Positions 1-6,469 of a stretch of DNA of 64,000 bases are shown in pieces; within the stretch, counting starts at the first letter, position 1, and the number at the start of each line of letters is the position of its first letter. Location: the NCBI RefSeq assembly GCF_038019025.1, contig NZ_CP150496.1:2868001-2932000 (forward strand), written 5' to 3'. The notes beneath the pieces were generated by a model that worked only from the letters and a program-made list of their open reading frames with translations, ran no database searches and had not been told where the DNA came from. The stretch comes from Polaribacter marinaquae (GTDB taxonomy: Bacteria > Bacteroidota > Bacteroidia > Flavobacteriales > Flavobacteriaceae). The position numbers and the translations under genes were made by a program.

Positions 1-32
1 TTGTTTTCATTCAGTGTTTTAATATTGATTTG

Positions 33-40
33 CAAAAATA
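33..40 (-). promoter_or_regulatory. Candidate -7 box of a leftward gene starting at the window edge
   Basis: On the minus strand this reads TATTTTTG, matching the Bacteroidota -7 consensus TAnnTTTG. An ATG follows at positions 10-8 (minus), so a divergently transcribed gene probably begins there. Only three of its codons (M-K-T) are inside the window, so it cannot be named. Confidence 0.35.
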
Positions 41-106
41 ATCTTTTTGAAATTGCTTTTTATGATAAACGTCAGGTTTTGTTACTAATTGTTTGTTAAC
101 AATAAC

Positions 107-114
107 TATTTTTG
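107..114 (+). promoter_or_regulatory. Candidate -7 promoter box for rsmG
   Basis: TATTTTTG matches TAnnTTTG and lies 19 nt before the ATG at 134. No well-spaced upstream TTG element is evident. If used, transcription would begin just before 134, which rules out the longer reading frame beginning at 89. Confidence 0.4.
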
Positions 115-133
115 CAATTCAAACATTACAAAG

Positions 134-763
134 ATGGATATCATTCACAAATATTTTAAAAATTTATCAGAAACACAAATAGCACAATTTAGCAAGTTGC
201 AAGAATTGTACAAAGATTGGAATTTAAAAATTAATGTTGTTTCTAGAAAAGATATAGACGAGTTGTATTTACGTCACGTTTTACATTCTTTAGGTATTGC
301 AAAAGTTATGCAGTTTAAACCAGGTTCTAAAGTTATGGATGTTGGTACTGGTGGTGGTTTTCCTGGAATTCCGTTAGCAATTTTATTTCCAGAAACTCAA
401 TTTCATTTAGTAGATTCTATTGGTAAAAAGATTAAAGTTGTAAATGAAGTTAAAGAAGGCTTAGGTTTAGAAAACGTAAAAACTTCGAATTGTAGAGTAG
501 AAGAAATTAACGACACCTACGATTTTATTGTAAGTAGAGCAGTAGCACAAATGGAAACTTTTGTTGGTTGGACAAAAGGTAAAATTGCTAAAAAGCAAAA
601 TCACGATTTAAAAAACGGAATTTTATATTTAAAAGGAGGTGATTTGTCTGAAGAGCTTAAATTATATACTTCTGCAACAATTTATGATTTGCCAGATTAT
701 TTTGAAGAAGATTTTTTCGAAACAAAAAAAGTAGTGCATTTAGGCATGAAGTTTAAAGGCTAA
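134..763 (+). CDS. rsmG: 16S rRNA (guanine-527-N7)-methyltransferase RsmG (GidB)
   Basis: RsmG is a SAM-dependent methyltransferase that makes m7G527 in 16S rRNA; its loss gives low-level streptomycin resistance in other bacteria. The product from this start is 209 residues, normal for the family. The SAM-binding motif is the D-V-G-T-G-G-G-F-P-G-I-P run typical of GidB, about 75 residues in, followed by the H-L-V-D-S segment and the S-R-A-V-A motif. The frame stays open upstream to 89, but I chose the ATG at 134 because the upstream residues are unlike RsmG and overlap the candidate promoter at 107-114. The gene is convergent with the next one, 4 nt away. Confidence 0.95.
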   Translation: MDIIHKYFKNLSETQIAQFSKLQELYKDWNLKINVVSRKDIDELYLRHVLHSLGIAKVMQFKPGSKVMDVGTGGGFPGIPLAILFPETQFHLVDSIGKKIKVVNEVKEGLGLENVKTSNCRVEEINDTYDFIVSRAVAQMETFVGWTKGKIAKKQNHDLKNGILYLKGGDLSEELKLYTSATIYDLPDYFEEDFFETKKVVHLGMKFKG

Positions 764-767
764 TCAC

Positions 768-1463
768 CTAACAAATCATTAGTAAACGAGTTTGCCCTTT
801 TTCTTTTGGCGCTCTGTGTATACAAGGTAAAACTTTGCTTGTAGGATGATCTACAGCTAATTTCCAGAAATTTCCAATGCCCAAATTTGTAATTTGTGCG
901 TTGGGATTTGCTTGGTAATGCAAATCAAAATAAAAGTCTGATAAAAAAGTTTCAAAACCTTCTTCTTTACCGTTGTGTAATTTTAATAATTCTTTTCGTA
1001 TTTCCGGAATCAAGATTTTTTGTGTTGCTTCAGAGTTCGAAACAATTTCACTTGCTTCGCCGAAATAAGTACAAAGATAAGTTGCCGTTGGTATCGGCGA
1101 TTTGTCTACGTGAAAAGAATAAACATCCGTAGGAAAAAAAGGGTAACTATCATCTGCATCATAATTTTTTATGATATTTAAAACGGGTGCAGCTCCTTTT
1201 TCTTCTAACATTTTCATGTCATTTAAAAGCAATTCTCTGGCTATATTTCCCTTTTTAGTCAATTTTAAAGCTGCTAAATCTTTTGCACTGATTACTGTAA
1301 TTTTATCAATACAAATTATTTTATCTATTATTTCAGCAAAATTACCCTGTAAAGAACGTTGCAAACAAATTGCATTTACATCATCTTTAAAAGTAGTTTC
1401 TAAAAAAGAATCAAAACTAAAAACTTCTTTAACGTTTTTGTTAATTTTTAAAGATGTACTCAT
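768..1463 (-). CDS. DUF1826-like protein with an HxD...H motif
   Basis: This is a 231-residue cytosolic protein without signal peptide or membrane segment. I see a distant resemblance to the DUF1826 family. An early V-N-A-I-C-L-Q-R segment, a central F-H-V-D-K motif followed by L-C-T-Y, and a C-terminal C-I-H-R-A-P followed by R-L-L-M-I are spaced as in that family. The HxD plus distant His pattern is what cupin-like or 2-oxoglutarate-type iron enzymes use, so a metal-binding fold is possible, but no substrate can be named. The gene is convergent with rsmG; glutaminase lies 26 nt upstream on the same strand, so they may be co-transcribed. The reading frame is secure; the family call is moderate. 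Confidence 0.7.
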   Translation of the reverse strand: MSTSLKINKNVKEVFSFDSFLETTFKDDVNAICLQRSLQGNFAEIIDKIICIDKITVISAKDLAALKLTKKGNIARELLLNDMKMLEEKGAAPVLNIIKNYDADDSYPFFPTDVYSFHVDKSPIPTATYLCTYFGEASEIVSNSEATQKILIPEIRKELLKLHNGKEEGFETFLSDFYFDLHYQANPNAQITNLGIGNFWKLAVDHPTSKVLPCIHRAPKEKGQTRLLMIC

Positions 1464-1489
1464 AGAAATTTAAATATGTATTAGTACTG

Positions 1490-2407
1490 TTAAAAAATAG
1501 AAGAAGCTGTTTTTGTTGTAAAATTTTCTAAAAATAACATTCCTTTAAAAGAATTTCCTTTTTCATTTAATTTAGGGCTCCAAACAGCAATACAATATTT
1601 ATCTGGATGAATCGCTACAATACCACCACCAACACCAGATTTACCTGGCAAACCAACACGAAAAGAAAACTCACCAGATTCATCATAAAAACCACATGTA
1701 AGCATTATTGCATTAATTCTTTTTGTTTGGCTTTCAGTAATAATCGAATTACCTTTATGAGTTGTGTAATTATCTTCTGTTAAGTACATAAAGATTTCTG
1801 TTAACTCTTTACAAGTTAGCTCTAAAGAACAGATATGAAAATAGAAATCTAAAACATCATCTACATTGTTTTTAATGTTACCAAAAGATTTTATAAAATT
1901 ACAAAGTGCAACATTTCTAAAACCAGTTCTTTTTTCTGATTCAGCAACTTTTTCGTTGTAATTAATATCGTAATTGTTTGCAATTTCTCTACAAAAATCT
2001 AAAAAATCTTCTTTCGGATTTTTTAAATGACCAATTAATACATCGCAAACTACAATTGCACCAGCATTTATAAACGGATTTCTTGGTATACCTTTATCAG
2101 ATTCTAATTGTTGTAAAGAATTAAATGGATTTCCAGAAGGCTCTACATCTACACGTTGCCACAAGTTTTCTCCTTCTAATTGATAAGCTAGTGTTAATGA
2201 TAAGATTTTTGAAATACTTTGGATAGAAAACTTTTTTTCAAAATCACCAACACCATAATTTTGTTTTTCAATAGTTGTAATGCTAATACCAAAATTTTCA
2301 TCAGAAATACAACCTAACTCTGGTATGTAGTTGGCAACTTTACCTTCGTCTTTAATGTCTTTTATTTCAGCATAAATATTGTCAATTATGGTTGGATATT
2401 TTTTCAT
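1490..2407 (-). CDS. glsA: Glutaminase (GlsA family)
   Basis: It hydrolyses L-glutamine to glutamate and ammonia. The 305-residue length equals that of bacterial glutaminase A, a serine-dependent beta-lactamase-like enzyme. The catalytic S-x-x-K tetrad is visible as S-I-S-K at residues 64-67, within F-S-I-Q-S-I-S-K. The N-P-F-I-N-A-G-A-I block (about 110-118) and the glycine-rich L-P-G-K-S-G-V-G-G-G segment near the C-terminus are family hallmarks. The DUF3667 gene ends upstream on the same strand with an 8-nt gap, so the two are probably co-transcribed. There is no signal peptide, so the enzyme is cytosolic. Confidence 0.95.
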   Translation of the reverse strand: MKKYPTIIDNIYAEIKDIKDEGKVANYIPELGCISDENFGISITTIEKQNYGVGDFEKKFSIQSISKILSLTLAYQLEGENLWQRVDVEPSGNPFNSLQQLESDKGIPRNPFINAGAIVVCDVLIGHLKNPKEDFLDFCREIANNYDINYNEKVAESEKRTGFRNVALCNFIKSFGNIKNNVDDVLDFYFHICSLELTCKELTEIFMYLTEDNYTTHKGNSIITESQTKRINAIMLTCGFYDESGEFSFRVGLPGKSGVGGGIVAIHPDKYCIAVWSPKLNEKGNSFKGMLFLENFTTKTASSIF

Positions 2408-2415
2408 CTATTGTA

Positions 2416-3267
2416 TTATATTTTTGTGAGACCAAACTTAGCTAAAATGAAAGTTACAATACCTATTAAGACCAATAATATAATTACTAATAGTAATAAA
2501 CCAATTAAAAATCTAAAAAATTTTAAAACCGATTTACCTACAGAAAGGTTGTATAATTTTTTAAAAGCATATAAATAATATAGAATGTATGCAATTACAC
2601 TATAAAAGTAAATTGAAGGATGAATTAACATCGCAGCAATAAAAGCAATGATAGAAAAGTAAGTTGTTAAACCATATAAATAAGAATTCATTACAATATG
2701 TTCACCAAAATTATGTGGTTTTCTATAAGTCCATTTACTTAACAATGCATAAAATGGTAAAAACAAAAAGGTTAAGAGGTTGTAATAATGAAGCATAAAC
2801 TGCATCATGTTTTCTGAAACCTCTAATTGTTTCTGAGCCATTTTCTTATTTGTCTCCATTTTTTGAAGTTCTTCTTTAGATACGTTTTTAAATGCAGATA
2901 CATCTAAATTTGCAGTTTCTTTAAGTTTACTTATATCTTCTGATCTAAAGTTACTTTGCATGTTTATAAAGTCGTCTGCAAAATAATTAAATATAATAAG
3001 AGATAAACCAGCACCAATAGCTAAAAAAGCAAACGGATTCACGTATTTTTTACGAACACCTGTAAGGTATTCTGTTAGAACTTCATCTGGGCTAGTAATC
3101 ATTTTTTTAAGAGTCAAGAAAAACTTACTATCAATACCAAATACATTAATAACTAACTCTGTAACAAGTTGTTTAAACGTAATTCTATTAACAATAACTT
3201 TGGCGCCACAATTATCACAAAACTGGGCATCGTTTTCTAGCTTTTCTTCACAATTTTTACATATCAT
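2416..3267 (-). CDS. DUF3667 family membrane protein with N-terminal zinc ribbon
   Basis: The 283-residue protein begins with a C-x2-C-x10-C-x2-C zinc ribbon (C3, C6, C17, C20). An amphipathic segment follows (I-T-F-K-Q-L, then F-x-T-L-K-K-M-I-T-S-P-D-E-V-L-x-E-Y-L-x-G-x-R-K-K-Y-V-N-P-F), which is the DUF3667 signature. The rest holds about four to five hydrophobic helices (near residues 95-112, 160-175, 190-215, 220-235, 250-275) with a Lys/Met-rich soluble stretch at 115-150. The function of DUF3667 is unknown. It sits between lysS and glutaminase, all on the minus strand; a terminator at 3285-3315 separates it from lysS. Confidence 0.8.
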   Translation of the reverse strand: MICKNCEEKLENDAQFCDNCGAKVIVNRITFKQLVTELVINVFGIDSKFFLTLKKMITSPDEVLTEYLTGVRKKYVNPFAFLAIGAGLSLIIFNYFADDFINMQSNFRSEDISKLKETANLDVSAFKNVSKEELQKMETNKKMAQKQLEVSENMMQFMLHYYNLLTFLFLPFYALLSKWTYRKPHNFGEHIVMNSYLYGLTTYFSIIAFIAAMLIHPSIYFYSVIAYILYYLYAFKKLYNLSVGKSVLKFFRFLIGLLLLVIILLVLIGIVTFILAKFGLTKI

Positions 3268-3284
3268 AAATCAAATATAAATAA

Positions 3285-3315
3285 AAAAGGAACTACATTT
3301 CTGTAGTTCCTTTTT
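3285..3315 (-). terminator. Intrinsic terminator downstream of lysS
   Basis: A 10-bp inverted repeat AGGAACTACA / TGTAGTTCCT (3288-3297 and 3302-3311) with a 4-nt loop is followed on the minus strand by a T-run. It lies 26 nt past the lysS stop codon. Confidence 0.85.
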
Positions 3316-3340
3316 AAAATTTTATGTTTAATTAGAAGTT

Positions 3341-5035
3341 TTATAAAGCTTCTACAAACAAACCTTCGTCTGTTTTGCTCACTTTTGCAACTTCTTTTTT
3401 AGTTAAGCCTTTAATTGTTTTATCCCATTTTTTATTAGATAAGCCAGATTGTGCTTTTAAATCGTTTAAATCTATTTTTCCTGCTTTTTCAATCATAGCT
3501 AAAACCGCTTTTTCTTCGTCGTTTAATTCTATAGAAGGCGCTTTTTTCTCTGGTCTCATTTGAGGAAAGAAAAGTACTTCTTGTATCGATTGATTGTTTG
3601 TTAAAAACATAATTAACCTGTCCATACCAATTCCCATACCAGAAGTAGGTGGCATACCATATTCTAAAGAACGTAAGAAATCATGATCTATAAACTCTGT
3701 AGCTTCATCGTCTCCTTTTTGTGCCAATTTAAGCTGATGTTCGAAACGTTCTCTTTGATCAATTGGGTCGTTTAATTCTGAATATGCATTTGCAATTTCT
3801 TTACCGCAAACCATTAATTCGAAACGTTCTGTTAATTCAGGATTGTCTCTATGTTCTTTACAAAGCGGCGACATTTCTTTAGGATAATCTGTAATAAATG
3901 TTGGCTGAATGTAGTTTCCTTCACATTTTTCACCAAAAATTTCATCAATTAATTTTCCTTTACCCATTGTTTCATCAACAGGAATATTCATGCCTTTAGC
4001 AGCTTCTCTAATTTCATCTTCTGTTTTTCCTGTAATGTCGAAACCAGTAAAATGCTTAATAGAATCTGCCATTGTAACTCTAGCATACGGTGCTTTAAAA
4101 TCAATTTTATGTTCACCAAAAGTAGCTTCAGAAGTACCGTTAACCGCAATAGCACAATGTTCTAATAATTTCTCACAGAAATCCATCATCCAGTTGTAAT
4201 CTTTGTAAGAAACATAGATTTCCATAGCTGTAAATTCAGGATTGTGTGTTCTGTCCATTCCTTCATTTCTAAAGTTTTTAGAAAACTCATAAACACCATC
4301 AAAACCACCAACAATAAGTCTTTTTAAATATAACTCATTTGCAATTCTCATGTATAACGGTATATCTAAAGAATTGTGATGTGTAATAAATGGTCTTGCC
4401 GCAGCACCACCAGGAATGGGTTGTAAAACTGGCGTTTCAACTTCAAAATAACCAGCATCATTAAAGAAAGAACGCATTGCATTAAACAATTTTGTTCTTT
4501 TAATAAAAACTTCTTTTACATGTGGGTTTACAACTAAATCTGCATAACGCTGTCTGTAACGCATCTCTGGATCTGTAAACGCATCATAAGTAACACCGTC
4601 TTTTACTTTTGGCATTGGTAAAGGCTTTAAAGCTTTAGATAATAACTTAAAATCTTTAACCATAACGGTTTTTTCACCAACTTTGGTTGTAAAAAGTGTT
4701 CCGGTAATTCCTACAAAATCTCCTAAATCTAATAATTTCTTAAAGACATTATTGTATAAAGATTTGTCTTCGCCAGTACAAATTTCATCTCTATTAAAAT
4801 AAAGCTGAATTCTACCTTCACCATCTTGTAACTGTGCAAAAGAGGCTTTACCTTGTATATTAATTACCATTAATCTACCTGCAATAACCACCTGTTTATC
4901 TTCCGCAAAGTTCTCTTTAATCTCTTTCGAATTGGTATCTACCGGAAATAATTCTGCAGGATAAGGGTTGATACCCAAATCTCTTAATTTTGTAAGCTTT
5001 TCTCTACGTACAACTTCTTGTTCTGATAATTGCAT
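3341..5035 (-). CDS. lysS: Lysyl-tRNA synthetase, class II
   Basis: LysRS charges tRNA(Lys) with lysine. The 564-residue protein has an N-terminal OB-fold anticodon-binding domain (about 50-150) and a class II catalytic core. Motif 2 is visible as F-R-N-E-G-M-D-R-T-H-N-P-E-F, and motif 3 as G-M-G-I-G-M-D-R-L-I-M-F. About 65 extra residues follow motif 3 (after F-F-P-Q-M-R-P), forming a charged helical tail absent from E. coli LysRS; such tails are common in Bacteroidota enzymes. The start at 5035 gives a typical M-Q-L-S-E-Q-E beginning. No amino-acid-rich leader or attenuator is visible upstream. Confidence 0.97.
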   Translation of the reverse strand: MQLSEQEVVRREKLTKLRDLGINPYPAELFPVDTNSKEIKENFAEDKQVVIAGRLMVINIQGKASFAQLQDGEGRIQLYFNRDEICTGEDKSLYNNVFKKLLDLGDFVGITGTLFTTKVGEKTVMVKDFKLLSKALKPLPMPKVKDGVTYDAFTDPEMRYRQRYADLVVNPHVKEVFIKRTKLFNAMRSFFNDAGYFEVETPVLQPIPGGAAARPFITHHNSLDIPLYMRIANELYLKRLIVGGFDGVYEFSKNFRNEGMDRTHNPEFTAMEIYVSYKDYNWMMDFCEKLLEHCAIAVNGTSEATFGEHKIDFKAPYARVTMADSIKHFTGFDITGKTEDEIREAAKGMNIPVDETMGKGKLIDEIFGEKCEGNYIQPTFITDYPKEMSPLCKEHRDNPELTERFELMVCGKEIANAYSELNDPIDQRERFEHQLKLAQKGDDEATEFIDHDFLRSLEYGMPPTSGMGIGMDRLIMFLTNNQSIQEVLFFPQMRPEKKAPSIELNDEEKAVLAMIEKAGKIDLNDLKAQSGLSNKKWDKTIKGLTKKEVAKVSKTDEGLFVEAL

Positions 5036-5130
5036 TTCTTATATATTAATGATAAATTTTTAAAGACTGCAAAGATACAATCTTTCAAGAATTTAACAAT
5101 TGTAGATTTCAAGAAAATAATAAATATTTC

Positions 5131-5160
5131 TTGTAGATATCATAAAACGTTGTATATTTG
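5131..5160 (+). promoter_or_regulatory. Promoter for a plus-strand small RNA
   Basis: TTG (5131-5133), a 19-nt spacer and TATATTTG (5153-5160) fit the Bacteroidota TTG / TAnnTTTG pattern. It points away from lysS, and no open reading frame follows. The downstream product is the three-hairpin unit ending in a terminator at 5242-5273. Confidence 0.65.
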
Positions 5161-5164
5161 CCCG

Positions 5165-5273
5165 CTACTTTTTGTTGAAGTAGCATTTAGTTGTGTTGTT
5201 TGGCACTTTATAAAAAGTGTCGTGGTTTTGTTAACCAATGGAAAGCTTCCCTTAAATGGGACGCTTTTTTTTT
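5165..5273 (+). ncRNA. Candidate stand-alone small RNA, about 108 nt, three hairpins
   Basis: The unit follows the promoter at 5131-5160 and ends in a strong intrinsic terminator. Hairpin 1 pairs GCTACTT (5164-5170) with AAGTAGC (5178-5184). Hairpin 2 pairs GCACTTT (5203-5209) with AAAGTGT (5214-5220), with one G-U pair. Hairpin 3 is the terminator: AAAGC..CCC (5242-5251) pairs with GGG..GCTTT (5258-5267), and the T-run covers 5265-5273. No ATG-led frame in it looks coding. I do not recognise it as 4.5S RNA, 6S RNA or tmRNA, so identity and role are unknown. Confidence 0.5.
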
Positions 5274-5304
5274 GCTCTAAACTCAACAAAATTTCTTTTT
5301 TTGA

Positions 5305-5388
5305 AGCTATTCCTGCTTTACGCACTCGCTTTTTTTTATTCAGAAAAAGAATAAAAAAAGAGCTCAAACAATGCTGCAATCAGGGCTA
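5305..5388 (-). ncRNA. Conserved flavobacterial structured element (possibly Flavo-1-like RNA)
   Basis: Read on the minus strand, the element opens with TAGCCCTGATTGCAGC and closes with GCAGGAATAGCT. AGC pairs with GCT and CCTG with CAGG, with an AATA bulge. Inside is a long stem of 11 T/A-rich pairs (TTTTTTTATTC with GAATAAAAAAA) capped by a 7-nt loop. I recall this AGCCCTGAT...GCAGGAA.AGC arrangement as a recurrent intergenic element of Flavobacteriia. Linking it to the described Flavo-1 motif is my inference. It lies 80 nt downstream of the DUF456 stop on the same strand. Only one copy is visible in this window. Confidence 0.5.
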
Positions 5389-5467
5389 AGTGTATTTGTA
5401 AGCTTTTAAAGAACTCTAATTTATGTCGTAATTTTTTATAAACTTCTATCTTTTATCAAAATTAGAA

Positions 5468-5971
5468 TTAGAAAAAAGAAGCTTTGTATTCCCAAAATTT
5501 CATCAGAAATAGAATTACAAAAACAAAAGATACCGAAAACTTTATAGTTGCAGAAGCTAAAATTCCTATAAATGAACCGAAAGAAGCCTTTAAAGCTCTG
5601 TTTGTATCTTTACTATCATACATAAGTTCGCCAATTAATGCGCCAAAAAAAGCACCAATTAACAAACCAAAAGGAATCGGAATAAAAAACAAACCTATAA
5701 ATAAACCTATTGTTGTGCCATAAACACCATTTTTACTGCCACCAAAACGTTTGGTTCCTATTGCCGGAATTATATAATCTAATACCCAAATTAGAATTGC
5801 AATTGCCAATGTAATTCCTAAGAAAGTCCAATTAGTTGCTATTACAGATGTAAAATGTAAGATTAACAAACCCAACCAACCTGTTAAAGGACCAGGTAAA
5901 ACAGGTAAAAATGAACCTACAATTCCTAAAAGAACCAGTAAGAAACCTATTATTAGTAAGAAAATATCCAT
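5468..5971 (-). CDS. DUF456 family integral membrane protein
   Basis: This 167-residue, highly hydrophobic protein has about five membrane segments (near residues 2-22, 28-45, 50-68, 85-115, 135-160). The glycine/proline-rich N-terminus G-S-F-L-P-V-L-P-G-P-L and the repeated G-x-F-x-G-x-x-I-G-E-L segment are DUF456 hallmarks. The function of the family is unknown. It is transcribed divergently from the blaI-like regulator at 6094, with 122 nt between the two starts. Confidence 0.85.
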   Translation of the reverse strand: MDIFLLIIGFLLVLLGIVGSFLPVLPGPLTGWLGLLILHFTSVIATNWTFLGITLAIAILIWVLDYIIPAIGTKRFGGSKNGVYGTTIGLFIGLFFIPIPFGLLIGAFFGALIGELMYDSKDTNRALKASFGSFIGILASATIKFSVSFVFVILFLMKFWEYKASFF

Positions 5972-6020
5972 AAGTACTTTTATTGTAAGACGAAGTTATA
6001 AAGCGTTTGTTACATCAATT

Positions 6021-6060
6021 TATAACTAAAAAATTAGTTTAAACTAATTTTTTAGTTATA
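6021..6060. repeat. Perfect 40-bp palindrome containing two BlaI-type operator copies
   Basis: The 20 bases at 6021-6040 are the exact reverse complement of 6041-6060. Each half-region holds an AACTAA-N4-TTAGTT unit (6024-6039 and 6042-6057). Operators of BlaI/MecI-type repressors are short dyads of this kind, and the regulator gene itself begins 34 nt downstream. Confidence 0.85.
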
Positions 6061-6064
6061 TTTG
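6057..6064 (+). promoter_or_regulatory. -7 promoter box of the blaI-like operon, overlapped by operators
   Basis: TATATTTG matches TAnnTTTG. The second operator unit (6042-6057) abuts it, and the first (6024-6039) covers the expected -33 region. A repressor bound at either would block polymerase directly. Confidence 0.6.
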
Positions 6065-6072
6065 TATTATTG

Positions 6073-6088
6073 AACTAAAAACTTAGTT
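6073..6088 (+). promoter_or_regulatory. Third BlaI-type operator copy in the leader
   Basis: AACTAA-AAAC-TTAGTT repeats the two upstream units with the same 4-nt spacing. It lies in the 5' untranslated region, 5 nt before the start codon at 6094. Confidence 0.7.
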
Positions 6089-6093
6089 ATAAT

Positions 6094-6456
6094 ATGAGTA
6101 AACAATTAACAAAAGCAGAAGAGCAAATAATGCAAGTATTGTGGGATTTAAATGAAGCCTCTGTAAAAGAAATTATAGCTGTTTTACCAGAACCTAAACC
6201 AGCATACAATACTGTTTCTACAATAGTAAGAATTTTAGAAAATAAAGAATTTGTAGCGCACAAACCGTTAGGTAGAGGTTTTATGTATTACCCAATAATA
6301 GACAAAGAAACTTATAGCAACCAGAGTTTACATAAATTAATGAATGGTTATTTTAATGGGTCTTTTAAAAGTATGGTTTCTTTTTTTGTAAAAGAAAACA
6401 AAATGGATGTTAAAGAGTTAGAGTCTATTTTAAAAGAAGTTAATAAGAAAGAATAA
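6094..6456 (+). CDS. BlaI/MecI/CopY-family transcriptional repressor
   Basis: The 120-residue winged-helix repressor matches the BlaI/MecI family in length and pattern. L-T-K-A-E-E-Q-I-M-Q-V-L-W at residues 4-16, the recognition region with P-A-Y-N-T-V-S-T-I-V-R-I-L, and the C-terminal dimerisation helices all fit. Family members are homodimers released from DNA when a BlaR/MecR-type membrane peptidase cleaves them. That partner is encoded 13 nt downstream. Three identical-spacing operator dyads cover its own promoter, so autorepression is strongly suggested. In Bacteroidota such pairs are widespread and not necessarily linked to beta-lactam resistance; no beta-lactamase is nearby. Confidence 0.92.
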   Translation: MSKQLTKAEEQIMQVLWDLNEASVKEIIAVLPEPKPAYNTVSTIVRILENKEFVAHKPLGRGFMYYPIIDKETYSNQSLHKLMNGYFNGSFKSMVSFFVKENKMDVKELESILKEVNKKE

Positions 6457-6469
6457 AAAATTAAATGCT

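Noticed and set aside
5165..5273. The plus-strand RNA as 4.5S (SRP) RNA.
   Set aside because: The conserved GGAAGCAGC-type apical loop and tetraloop receptor are absent, and the three separate hairpins do not form one long rod.
5140..5379. A 79-residue open frame on the minus strand (and a 119-residue one on the plus strand, 5030-5389).
   Set aside because: Both run through the hairpins, terminator and T/A tracts of the RNA region, have no family resemblance and overlap the lysS promoter area.
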